64,000 nt of DNA, taken from NCBI GenBank assembly GCA_027924585.1, contig BSBM01000361.1:41184501-41248500 (forward strand). Direction: 5' to 3'. Positions 1 to 10,941 of this stretch are shown here, piece after piece. Under the pieces are notes generated by a model, which saw only the letters and a list, made by a program, of their open reading frames with translations, was not told the DNA's origin and did not search any database. Numbering within the stretch: position 1 is the stretch's first letter; every line of letters starts with the position of its first letter. The position numbers were made by a program, and so were the translations under genes. This stretch comes from Larix kaempferi. Taxonomy: Eukaryota; Streptophyta; Pinopsida; Pinales; Pinaceae.

Positions 1-38
1 GCATTGACAAACACTGAATGGAAAAGGGAGGTAGAGGT

Positions 39-106
39 AACTACTACCAAGAGAAGAAACACACAAATGAATAACTACTACCAAGAGAAGAAACACACAA
101 ATGAAT
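39..106. repeat. 34-bp direct repeat, two copies
   Basis: A 34-bp unit beginning AACTACTACCAAGAGAAG occurs twice head to tail. It is kept in copy B at 22281-22348. The rest of 1-769 is AT-rich flank of the gypsy LTR with no gene that I can see. Confidence 0.8.
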
Positions 107-1522
107 AAATTTAGAGAAAGATAAGTAAATTATGATAGGATGATTCTTTTAGCCAAGAGACCTATAATTTCAAATCCAACTCGCCTATCAAAATTTGACG
201 ATTTAAACAATTTTACAATACATTTTCATTTAGTTTATTGGATTTGTAATAGGTAAAATCGCCCCGTGATGTGACAGACAATCTGTCAAATTCCATTCCT
301 TGAAGAGTGGATATTGGCATTATATACTACCAGGGGTTAAATTTGACGGGCACCCTTACCCATGAAGATTTTTTTTTTTTGAAGGTCTTGTTTATAAAAC
401 TGCCCCTTGTAGAAGGTTTAATAATTATTTTACCCTTCTTTCAAATATTTACCCCTAGTGTTATGTGCATTTTTTAAAAGGCCTCTCTATTAGAGATGAT
501 GGTATTGCAAATTTTATCACAATTTTTACTCTGTCCATGTCAATCGCTCCATCGCTCATCTCATCATAAGACTTTTATGAATAACAATTACACCAAAATA
601 CTTCACTGGATTTTACTGAGAGATATCAAAAGGTATTGGAAGGCAGAGTTATTTCCATAATGATGCAATCTTTTCCAAAGCAAAAATTATAAACAATATT
701 CAGAATTTGAACAGGGAAAAGAAAACAAAAAATCCTCAATGAACTTTGCCATCCCATGCTCTTATTTTTTGCCATGGACCTCCAAAATTCATAAAAAAAT
801 AAAAATTATAAACATATAAACATGTAAAAAATCTCTAAAAGCTCTGCGGCATGTCATCGTCATAGTCGAGGTGATGTTTTTGTTCCTTTTTGCAACTTCC
901 TAGTTATAGTTTTGTTATGACTTGCTTAACCCTAAAGCTAAGTCTTGATCCTAGATTATGGTCTTAACTCTATTATGCAAATGATGTTAGATCGGAGACT
1001 ATGTATATAGTCTTGATCCTATTAAAATTATATTACAACTAGGAGGGACCATGGTTATGGACCAATCCCTAAGCGCAAGGATTTAACAACATAACCAAAG
1101 GTTGCACCTATTCAATGTTTAAAACATCGATAGGGTTATGGGTTTACACCATAGTCGGATGTTGAAATGATTTCAAGTAGTATAAATATATGGTTATATC
1201 GTCATTCGGATTTGTTGGTTGTTGTGATGGTTTAAAGTTTGTACTGTGTATTGCTGGTGAATTTAAGAGCTATCCTGACTGCAAGTTGACAGTGCATCTA
1301 GGCCTTTATGGTTCACGCTGGAATGAAATCTCAGCCGTCCATTTGGACAACTAGATGGCTTAGGGTATTGTATGGGGTTTAATGTGTTCTTTGGTGTCCG
1401 AGACTTCATTATTGTAATTTTGGTCTGTGAGCTCTGCGTACAGAGTTTCTGCTATGTCAATGACGATTTTGATGAGGTCCTTCCTGTAACCACCAATCAA
1501 TTTTAATGGTATTCTTTTCCAG

Positions 1523-2190
1523 TTTATTTCCAAGGTGTGAAGGAAGATGTGCTGGTGCTAATGGCCTCCACCTCTAGAGCTCACTGGTTGCTACGACCGA
1601 ACCTGGCCAACCTTACCAGCCTCCAACTACCATTCAACAAGTAAAAAGATTCAATGTATACTCAACAATTTAATTTTGTTATACTGTGTTTTTACTTATA
1701 CACTGGTTTCTAAAACTAATGTTTAAGTTTTCGTTTGTGCAGGCATGGGAGCGATAAGGGCATCCAGGAGTAGCAGACCCCTAGCCCTGTCTGCAATTAT
1801 ACAAGGTAAAAGAAATCTAAACTTAGCTTATTCTTATCAAATTATTTTGATGGATTGAGATAGTTCTTATTTTGGTCATTTGGTTGCAAGATGTGGGCAC
1901 CAACGAGGATGGCGATAGGGTCACCTCCTCCCAAGCCCATGTCTTAGAACGCCAAGGTAAGCAATGAATCTTACTCTTTCAACTGGTTTTCTATTTTAAA
2001 TATATCTTAAAATAAACAAAGTTGTTGTTGACTGTGTTACTTGTTGCTGCAGGTAAATCTTGGTGGGGATTTTTAAGCTATGAAGAGGGTTCGGGCTTTC
2101 GCCTTCAAAGAAGATAAGTTGATTATGAACTAGTTTACCCTTAGGTTTTATGAACTGTCATACAGAGGACTTCCTCATTGTCTTTGTTCA
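1523..2190 (+). pseudogene. Exon-like host gene fragment captured in gypsy LTR (copy A)
   Basis: Four stretches look like plant exons on the plus strand, antisense to the element: 1523-1640, 1743-1805, 1891-1956 and from 2053. Each is preceded by a pyrimidine-rich acceptor ending AG, and the first three are followed by GTAA. The first encodes a fluent peptide ending TSLQLPFNK. The fourth contains YEEGSGF. I do not recognise the protein. Frames do not join perfectly across all junctions, and copy A's third exon has a stop in the frame that follows directly from exon 2. Retained introns would fit capture as antisense RNA or as DNA. The same pattern is in the other LTRs. Confidence 0.45.
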
Positions 2191-2191
2191 A

Positions 2192-2751
2192 TTAGAGGAA
2201 ATTTGGGTAAAAGATGGGCCTCCTAAGGAAAATAATAAAATAATAGTAGAGAGAGAGTAAAAAAACTACTTTTTTGGATCGTATTTTCAACTTATCTCCT
2301 TGTAGGTTCACTCAAATTTGAAGCGGGAGGACTCGTTGGATGCATAATTGAATTATGCATCCAATGAGTACCCATATTGCATACTTTTAACAGCATCCAC
2401 ACCATGAAAAATTTAAAATACATTAAAAACGTGTTTCTAGTGAGAGAAAACACGTTTTTAATGTATTTTCTATTTTTCATGGTGTAGATGCTGTTAAAAG
2501 TACGCAACATGGGTACTCGTTGGATGCATAATTTAATTATGCATCCAACGAGTCCTCTCTCTTGAAATTTGAGTAAACCTACAAGGAGATAAGTTGAAAT
2601 TACAATTTAAAAAAATAGTTTTTATTTTTTCCCTCCAATTTTTTTGGGTGCTCCCTTTTTTAATTTTAAAGCATTTTGATTGGCTAATACATGATGACAT
2701 GGAATTTGTATTATTTTTGGAAGGCCCATTTTAAATGGAAATTTTCTCTAA
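2192..2751. mobile_element. Foldback MITE in gypsy LTR (copy A)
   Basis: The ends are inverted repeats beginning TTAGAGGAAATTT and matching the complement of the other end (AAATTTTCTCTAA). Inside, about 2289-2430 and 2440-2593 form a long near-perfect inverted repeat with a loop of about 15 bases. Each arm contains its own smaller palindrome around ATGCATAATTGAATTATGCAT. The LTR at 40840-40870 lacks the insert, which shows it moved in as a unit. The flanks suggest a TA target duplication. No transposase is present. The small open frame on the minus strand here is a by-product of the hairpin. Confidence 0.75.
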
Positions 2752-4545
2752 TGCGGCGGCGGTGGCAGCATTTGCATTTAGATGTTTTTATGTGCTCTGT
2801 TTGCTTATCCTAGGGATTTAGAGTTTAAACTATGAAGCCTTTGTGGATGGCTTTCCATCCCGTCGGTAACCCGTAACCTTATTTAACCTTTTAATTTTAT
2901 TCTTTTTAAGAGAATAGAGGCCATCTCTGATGGTCCTCTATCCACAGGGATCGTGGATCCCTCTATTTTACATTTGATACCAGTTAATATTTGAATGACC
3001 TTTAGGGTCTTTGCCAATTCTTTAATTAAGAATTTTTCTGTGTATTCCATAATTTTAAAGTTATGAATAACTTAGAATTACCACTCTCGGTCCGTTCCTT
3101 TAAAATGCATGAGTTTTCAGTTATCTTGGTTGATATTTTTCTATTATCAGATTTAAGATTATACCCAAGCTGCCATCCATGATGGTCTTACTGCCACGTA
3201 TTGGAAACCTTAACAGAGGACTTCCAGTTAATTAATGAATGAGTAAATTAGTTATTTTAGAGATTTACGATTTTAAGTGAAACACTGGCATTTTTCTGAG
3301 ACTGATAAATATTTAAAGAATGTGGGTTGTTAAAATTCAGTAACTACTTATAATTACAGTATTAGATTTAATCATGGTATTTGTAGTTCTTTTGCTTTGG
3401 GTCTTGATCAGTTCATATCTGCAAAAATCGATATGTAATAATAAAATGAAATATTTTCCTTTCTACAGAAGCCTCTCGGCTTTTAACCAGATTTTAGTAT
3501 TTTTCGTTGATAGTTTTAAGCAGAGGAAAATAATACTTGACTATGCTATTATATTTACTTAGTTTCTATGATCGTTTTGTAAAATGGTTATTCATATAGA
3601 TCGTTTTCTGATTTTAAATAATTATAGTAATTTTATTTACTCGGGTTATAACGACTTATGTTTACCCTAAAGTTTGGATCCTTCATTAATATTTCGAACT
3701 AAGTAGTACTTGATTTATTTTACTCAATACACGATTCAGACATGGATACCAGAACTGAGAATCGTTAGAAATCAAAACAAATACTAGTTATGGTTATTTT
3801 ATAAACATAAATATAGTTGTGATAGATTATTTAAATTCAAAAACATAATAGGAGATACATTGAACATCTTGAATAATAAATCTAGTTTATATTTAGATAC
3901 ATAATAAGAATTCTGCTAAGGGTTAGATGCGATTCATAACAGAGATAAAATCCTAATGTAATTAATTTTAAACATATAAGAAATAGAACAAGGAACCTAG
4001 CACCACTATCGGAAAAACAAAGATGAAATAGCCGTTCCTCCCAGCCAACTCCTAGAACAACCAACTCTCACTTGCTCCATAACCCTCGAGCCTGATCGCT
4101 GAACCACAAGAGAAAAATCCACTTAATGTGCCATTTCCTGCATTATCATATTCAATCCCCATCTAATGCTAGCCTCTTGTTGCTTATGGACATACTATTA
4201 TATAGTATTTTTCCTAGGACTTGGTCATTTATGAGCATCCTCCTCTTTAGCACTCAACTAAGAGTTGTGACCTGATTTCGGGGAAGATGCCTCCTGCACC
4301 TTGAGTTCTCACTTTGCAGCTTCAGCCAGTTGTATTTTCCTCTTGTGGGTCATCAATCACTCATGCAACAACTATTTCATTTCTGTCCCCCTTCAATATT
4401 TTTATCAATAAAAGAATAATCCATTACATTTTTTTTTATTCCTCACTTCTTGTCAAAAATATTTAAATAATAAATAAACATAAAAATAAAATATTCAAAA
4501 AGTATTTAAAATAATACTTTATTTAATCCTAGTGTATTACATACA

Positions 4546-7130
4546 CTTCCTCCTAAAGGATAACACCTTCCTTGGTGTTATTATTTTTCTGTCTTTATTC
4601 TTCTATTTCTTCATCTTGCAATAGGATTGGATATGCCTCTCGCATATCACTTTCCAATTCCCAAGTGGACTCTTTGGGAATAAGGTGCTTCCATTGCACC
4701 TTGACTTGTCCGATGGTATAGTTCCAGAGTAAAAGTTATCTTCTGTCGAGAATACACTCCGGTCCCACCTGGAACTCTCCCTCGGGTTCCACCTATATAA
4801 CATCCCAATCAATCACATGAGTAGTGTCATGAACATAATTCTTCAAAATGGAAACATTAAAAACATCATGTACTTTAATAGTAGGCGGTAGGAATAACTG
4901 GTATGCTACTGAACCTACTTTAGCCAGAATTTCAGATGTCCCCAATACCTAGGTGCCAATTTTGAATACCTTAGGGATATTTTCTTGGGTCTTACCTTGA
5001 TATACACATGCTCACCTACCTGGAAATCTCGATGAGTTCTTTTTAAGTCAACATAAATTTTCTTCCTGTCTTGGGAAGCCTTCAAATTTTGTTGTACCTG
5101 CTTCATGGTTAGTTCCATATCATTTAACAATTCATCTCCTAACATTAATCGATCCACTGGGATTATCCATGAAATGGGAGTATTACAATTACATCCATAC
5201 AGAATTTCAAAAGGACTCATACCAACCAATACTTGAAAATGATTATTGTAAGGAAATTCTACTAAGTGTAAGTAGTCTTCCCACTTACCTGGTTTGTCCA
5301 TTACGTACATTCTTAGCATGTATTCTAGGACTTGGTTTACCCTCTCAGTCTGTCCATCTATTTGCGGATGATACGCAGTACTGAAGTTCAACTGAGTGCC
5401 TAACCCTTTAAACAAAGACTTCTGGAAATTTCCTATAAATTTTAAATCTTTGTTCTAAGATTATTACCTTTGGTACACCATGTAACCTGAAAATATATTT
5501 CATAAGTATATATGTAATTTTAACAACCTTATAAGTAGATTTTATTGGAATAAAAAGAGTTGCTTTGCTTAATTTATCGACTACGACCATTATTGAGTCG
5601 TGTTGCTTAAAATTTTTAGGTAGGCCAGTTATAATGTCCATGTTGATGATTTCCCACTTCCATTCCGGAATGGGTAGTGGTTGCAATAAACCTACTGGAT
5701 GTTGGTGTTCTGCCTTGACTTGCTGTAGTTTTATGCAGAGAGATAACTATTTTGCTACCTCTTTCTTCATGTTAGGCCAAAATAAGTTCTTTCTGGTCAT
5801 GGTGATCATCTTTTGGTATCAAGGATGTTCTGAATATGGTCGTTTGTGTAACTCATTCATAACTATTAATTTGATTTATGTTTTGTTTTGTATGTACAAC
5901 CTATTTTTATGCAACTGTAATCCTTTTCCATTTAGACTAAAATATTTTTTTATCTGGTTCTTTTCATTTTCAACAGTATTTTCCTTTAAATTTTGGCATT
6001 CTTTATCATAATTTTCTACATTTAAAATCTGATTTCCTAAATTTGATTCATAACTGCTGCTCGCAAATAATAAATTTGCGTGACGACTTAAAGCGTATGC
6101 AACTTTTTTTTCTTTCCCTTTTATATGTTTTATTTTGAATTCATATTTGTTTAAGAATGAAAACCACCTTGCTTGTCTAGCATTTAAATTATGTTGATCA
6201 AACAAGTATTTTAAACTTATGTTATATGACATTAGCAAAAATTTCCTTTCGATGAGGTAGTGTTGCCACATCTTTAATGCATGTATAATTGCAGCAAGTT
6301 CTAAATCATGTGTAGCATAATTCTTTTCATGTTCTTTTAATTTTCTGGATTTGTAGGACATGACATGATTCTCTTGAATTATTACCCCACCTAATCCTTC
6401 ATTACATGCGTCGGTGCATATGATAAACCTTAAAAGGATCAACAATTTTTAATATAGGGACAATTGTTAATAGATGTTTTAATTTATTAAAACTTACCAT
6501 ACACTTTTCATTCAAGTCAAACTTTTTACCTTTCTTTTGTAGTGAAGTTATGGGGTAGGCTATCTTAGAAAATCCTTCAATAAATTTTCGATAATAACCC
6601 GTAATCCCCATGAACGATCTTATGTCTGTTACATTTTTAGGAACTGGCCATTCAATGATAGCCTTAATCTTGTCGGGGTTGACAAATATTCCATCCTTAG
6701 ACACTACGTGTCCTAGATATTTAATTATTTCTTTAAATAAATCTAATCTGCTAAACTTAGCAAACAATTGTTGTTCTCTTAAAACTTGCAGAACTATTTT
6801 TACATGTTCTTCATGTTCTTGTTGATTCTTCGAATAAATCAGTATATCGTTGATGAAGATGACAACAAATTTATCCAAGTAGTTACTCATAATACTATTC
6901 ATTAATCAGATAAAATTTGTAGGTGTGTTTGTTAATCCAAATGGCATTACGACAAACTCGTAATGACCATAACGAGTTCTAAAAGCAGTTTTAAATATGT
7001 CTTCATCTTTGATATGTACCTGATGGCAGCCAGACCTTAAAACTATTTTAGAAAAGATTGTTGGACGTTGGAATTGATTGAATAGATCGTCTATCTGGGG
7101 TAAAGGATATCAATTTTTAATTGTCATTTT
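4546..7130 (-). pseudogene. Ty3/gypsy pol, 3' half: RT, RNase H, integrase (copy A)
   Basis: Minus-strand remnant of the gypsy polyprotein. RT (about 7130-6402) contains GYYRKFIEGFSK and FVVIFINDILIYSK. The usual YxDD has become FIND, so RT should be dead. RNase H (6445-5990) keeps TDACNEGLGG and HDLELAAI. Integrase (5686-4915) keeps HPQIDGQTERVNQ, but the second catalytic Asp region reads IILEQRFK. A frameshift near 5410 splits the integrase, and more stops separate the blocks. The 5' end is cut by the copia insertion at 7131. A purine-rich tract (4546-4559) adjoins the LTR. Confidence 0.85.
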
Positions 7131-7633
7131 TGTTAAGTTTTAAACCAAATAGACTAGCAAGATCACTGAAAGAAACATAATCACAAGATAGACACAGAAA
7201 TTACCCTGGGAAACCCTCATGGGGTAGAAAACCCAGCAAAGCTTTCCTCAATAAGATGATCAACCAAAATACAAGATGTGCTCCAAGACTTGTCCTCCTT
7301 CTCTATCTTTCAGACAAACCTCCCAGACACAAGTGCGCTACTTTTCTGAGTTGTGAGTGTGTATCAAATGAGGAGCTCCTCTCCTCTATTTATGCTAGAC
7401 CCCAACTGACCAAAAAACCTAATGGGGCCGACGTCTACTTGAGAAGTCTAATAACCCCTAAAATATAAACTCAGGGCCGACCCCCACATGGTGGGTCTAA
7501 TAACCCTAGTTCCCACACACCATCGGAGGAATAAACATCTCCAGATACATAATAGAATTGCCTCGGAGGGATGAAACATCTCCGGAGTAATAATGTACAA
7601 ATATAATATTCTTAGAAGTTACAATATTCAACA
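7131..7633 (-). mobile_element. Copia LTR, 503 bp (copy A, 3' LTR)
   Basis: Plus-strand ends are TGTTAAGTTTTAAACC and CAATATTCAACA. It is followed by a polypurine tract on the minus strand (AAGGGGGAG, 7634-7642). It is the same as 29373-29875 apart from a few bases. The element's other LTR is missing from copy A because the duplication breakpoint cuts the element at 10939. Confidence 0.9.
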
Positions 7634-7642
7634 CTCCCCCTT
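7634..7642 (-). promoter_or_regulatory. Copia polypurine tract (copy A)
   Basis: Minus-strand AAGGGGGAG lies directly against the LTR start TGTTGAATATTG. This is the expected primer site for plus-strand DNA synthesis. The copy B equivalent is 29876-29884. Confidence 0.8.
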
Positions 7643-7782
7643 AACGAGAAGGATATTATAAAAATATATGTAGGAGTAAGGAGTCATCATCTACATCATA
7701 CATGATACATCTCTATATCATCGGAAGCTTTCTTCAATACATCATTATTAGTAACTCAACTAGTTACTGGAACATCAACATC

Positions 7783-9295
7783 ATAGTTATTGTCATCACA
7801 CAATCATCAGCATCGTCATTATCAGCATCGTCATCATACGATCATCAGCATCGTCATCACACGATCATCATCATCGTCATCACATGATCATCAGCATCAT
7901 CATCATATGATCATCAGCATCATCATCACATGATCATCAGCATCGTCATCATACGATCATCAGCATCGTCATCACACGATCATCAGCATCATCATCACAC
8001 GATCATCATCATCATCATACGATCATATTACAGGATGATCAATCCTGCTCTCTTTAGGACATAGGTCCATGGATGATGCAATCATGTCATGTACCTTTTG
8101 AATCAAGGTCCAAGGACGATCCAGTCCTACCATGTACCTTTTGAACCGAGGTCCAGGGACGATACAGTCCTATAATTCAATTTTCGGAGACCTCATGCCT
8201 ACGGCTCAATTCAAGGGACCAAAGTCCGAGGACGATCCAATCCCCTTACCTGTTCATTCAGGATTTTATTTTCGGATACATCTTCTCTACGGCTCAATTC
8301 AAAGTACCAAAGTCCGGGGATGATCCAACCCCCACCGTACATTTAGGACTATGTCCAAGGAAGACTTAATCCTCAACCGTACATTTAGGACTATGTCCAA
8401 GGATGACTTAATCCTCAACCATACATTTAGGACCATGTCCAAGGATGACTTAATCCTCAACCGTACATTTAGGACCATGTCCAAGGATGACTTAATCCTC
8501 AACCATACATTTAGGACCATGTGCAAGGATGACTTAATCCTCACCGTACATTTAGGACCATGTCCAAGGATGACTTAATCCTCACCATACATTTAGGACC
8601 ACGTCCAAGGATGACTTAATCCTCACCGTACATTGAGGACCATGTCCAAGGATGGATTAATCCTCAACCTTACATTTAGGACCATGTCCAAGGATGACTT
8701 AGTCCTCACTATACATTTAGGACCATGTCCAAGGATGACTTAATCCTCAACCGTACATTTAGGGCCATGTCCAAGGATGACTTAATCCTCACCGTACATT
8801 TAGGACCATGTCCAAGGATGACTTAATCCTCACCGTACATTTAGGACTATGTCCAAGGATGACTTAATCCTCACTTGTCCACTAAGGACTTCATTCTCGA
8901 AGACAGATGTCTACGGCTCACTTTAGGACCGAAGTCCAGGGATGATCCAATCCCCACATCAATATAGATACTAGTATCCTCATTCATACAAGTACATCAC
9001 TAAAATATGTATTCTCATCAATGCATCAAGGCACATATACATATATCGTGCATCCTCATCAATACATATTTCATCAAAGCATGTATATAAATCATCAAAA
9101 CATGTATCCTCATCAATACATATATTATCAAAGCATGTATTCTCATCAATACATAAATCATCAAAACATGTATCCTCATCATCAAAACATGTATCATCAA
9201 AGTAAAAGAAAAAAAATAGTGTAAGTGTTGTAAAAAGTCTAAATCTAAATAAGCATAAATAACTAAGAGTGGTAAACATGTATCCTCATCATTAG
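7783..9295 (-). repeat. Hairpin-unit tandem arrays in copia 3' UTR (copy A)
   Basis: Between the pol stop (9316) and the polypurine tract lie three arrays. 9004-9295 has units with ATGTATT-N6-AATACAT or -GATACAT. 8034-8965 has 41-42 bp units with GGAT-N6-ATCC or GGAC-N6-GTCC (minus-strand reading). 7783-8033 has units ACGAT-N7-ATCGT or ATGAT-N7-ATCAT. Stem partners change together between many units. Open frames in this stretch on either strand are repeat artefacts. Confidence 0.8.
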
Positions 9296-9315
9296 TGACG
9301 ATACTACTCCCCCTT

Positions 9316-10939
9316 TCAAGGAGGGTCTTTTAGAGCTACACCAAGCTTGTCTCGGAAGTGTTCAAATTTCACACGAGACAGGGGTTTGGTTAATATATCA
9401 GCAACTTGTTCTTCAGTACTTATATATTCGAGTTTGATAGCTCCTCTCTGCACCATGTCTCGTATGTAAAAGTATCGGATCTCTATGTGTTTTGATTTAT
9501 CGTGGAATACAGGATTTTCTGTCATTTTGATGCAACTTTGATTGTCACACATGATCACAGTGGGATCCATCTCTAAATCAAATATTCCAGATAATAGTTT
9601 TCGAAGCCATACTGCTTCATAGCTAGTGGAGCAGGTAGCTATGTATTCTGCTTCAGCAGTACTAAGAGCCACACTGGATTGTTTCTTACTGAACCATGAG
9701 ATCATGGCAGATCCAAGACCATAGCATCCACCTGATGTACTCTTTCTATCTGAGATACTTCCTATCCAATCAAAGTCTGAGTAACCATGTAAATTGAGTT
9801 CATGATATCTAAGATAATATAGACCAAAATCTAAAGTACCCTTTAGGTACCTCATCACATGCTTTGCAGCTATTAAGTGAACCTTTCTGGGTTCTACTAG
9901 ATATTGACTCAAGGTATTTACGGCAAAGCATATATCTGGCCTAGTATTTATTAAATACATTAAAGACCCAATGATTTGTCTATATAGAGTTATGTCCACT
10001 AATTCTGATGTGTCATTAATTAATAACTTCAAGTTGGAGTCCATGGGAGTGGCCATGGCTTTACACTCCAACATATCAAATCTTTTTAGAATCTCCACAG
10101 CATACTTACCTTGATTTAGAAAGATTCCATTTGGTTCTTACCATACTTCTAGACCTAAGAAGTAGTGCATTAATTCGAGATCTTTCATCTCGAATTCTGA
10201 AGAAAGCTTCTTCTTGCATTCAATAATTTGTTTCTCATTTCCGGTTAGAAATAGATCATCTACATATAATAGTAGTATACCTGGTTCATCATTCATTACC
10301 TTAAGATAAAGATTAGGGTCAGCTTTACTCTTGGTAAATCCCATGCTTGTTAAGAAATTATCGATCCTTCCATACCAAGCTCTGGGAGCTTGCTTTAATC
10401 CATATAATGCTTTTTTCAATTTGCATACATGAGTTCTCCCATCTTTAACCTTGAACCCTTGTGGTTGCTCTATGTACACTTCTTCTTCAATTACACCATT
10501 CAGAAAAGCTGTCTTAACATCCATTTCATGTAGTTTCCACTTCATCATAGATGCAAGTGCCATGATAGTTCTAATTGAAGTATAGCTAACAACTGGTGCA
10601 AATGTTTCTTCATAGTCAATTCCCTCTTTCTGAGAGAATCCTCGGGCTACAAATCTTGCCTTATATTATTCAATTCTACCATCTGCAGCATGTTTTATCT
10701 TAAAAATCCATTTGGAAGAAACCACACTTTTATCTTTTGGTTTGGGAACTATATCCCAAACATCATTTTTCATTATTGACTGATATTCTTCTGTCATTGC
10801 TTCTACCCATTTTTTCTTTTGAGCTGCCTCTTCATAGCTAGTAGGATGTTGATCCACAAGATCACACATCAAGGCTACATAGTTGGATACTAGCTTTGGT
10901 TTCTTTCTTTCTCTAGTGGAGCCTTCAGGAGTTCCATAT
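9316..10939 (-). pseudogene. Copia pol 3' part: RT and RNase H (copy A, truncated)
   Basis: Minus-strand copia reverse transcriptase and RNase H. RT keeps FLNGVIEEEVYIEQPQGF, ALYGLKQAPRAWY and the active site LLLYVDDLFLTG. RNase H keeps SDRKSTSGGCYGLGSAMISWFSKKQ-type sequence, LSTAEAEYIA and SKHIEIRYFYIRDMV, and ends ...LGVALKDPP. Lesions are a TAA at 10138-10140 (EVW-stop, shared with copy B) and a copy A-only TAA at 10666-10668 in place of Lys. The reading frame is cut at 10939 by the duplication breakpoint. Confidence 0.9.
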
Positions 10940-10941
10940 TC
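10938..10941. other. Duplication breakpoint inside copia pol
   Basis: Up to 10939 the sequence is copia pol, identical in arrangement to copy B up to 33180. From 10940 it is unrelated DNA. No repeat is evident at the join beyond one or two bases, which fits end-joining better than recombination between long repeats. A join made by sequence assembly cannot be excluded from the sequence alone. Confidence 0.85.

Larger units (their letters stand above)
770..4545 (-). mobile_element. Ty3/gypsy LTR, ~3.8 kb (copy A, 3' LTR)
   Basis: This LTR belongs to the minus-strand gypsy element. On the plus strand it runs TG (770) to CA (4545) and abuts a purine-rich tract at 4546-4559. It aligns over most of its length with the LTR at 39367-42343, which it differs from by very roughly 10%. 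About 560 bp of the length is a MITE at 2192-2751 that the other LTR lacks. Without it the LTR is about 3.2 kb, long for a plant gypsy LTR. The start is set by the alignment with the LTR next to the primer site at 39352. Confidence 0.75.
1..10939. repeat. Copy A of a recent ~22.2 kb duplication (visible part)
   Basis: This segment matches 22243-33180 almost base for base. The offset is 22242 up to a 1-base deletion near 32485 and 22241 after it. I counted about 30 single-base differences by eye, roughly 0.3%. The match already holds at base 1, so the copy extends left of the window. It ends sharply at 10939, inside a copia pol gene, where the sequence switches to DNA unlike the continuation after 33180. 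It carries a gypsy LTR, a MITE, the gypsy 3' half and the copia 3' half. Confidence 0.95.

Noticed and set aside
2292-2510. 72-codon minus-strand frame (and its duplicate at 24534)
   Set aside because: Lies entirely within the hairpin arms of a MITE. No codon bias or homology is evident.
5565-6011. 148-codon plus-strand frame (and its duplicate at 27807)
   Set aside because: Antisense shadow of gypsy integrase and RNase H, which have clear motifs on the minus strand.
8299-8578. 14-residue repeat peptides on both strands
   Set aside because: Artefact of 42-bp tandem units in the copia 3' UTR. The frame is lost where units are 41 bp.
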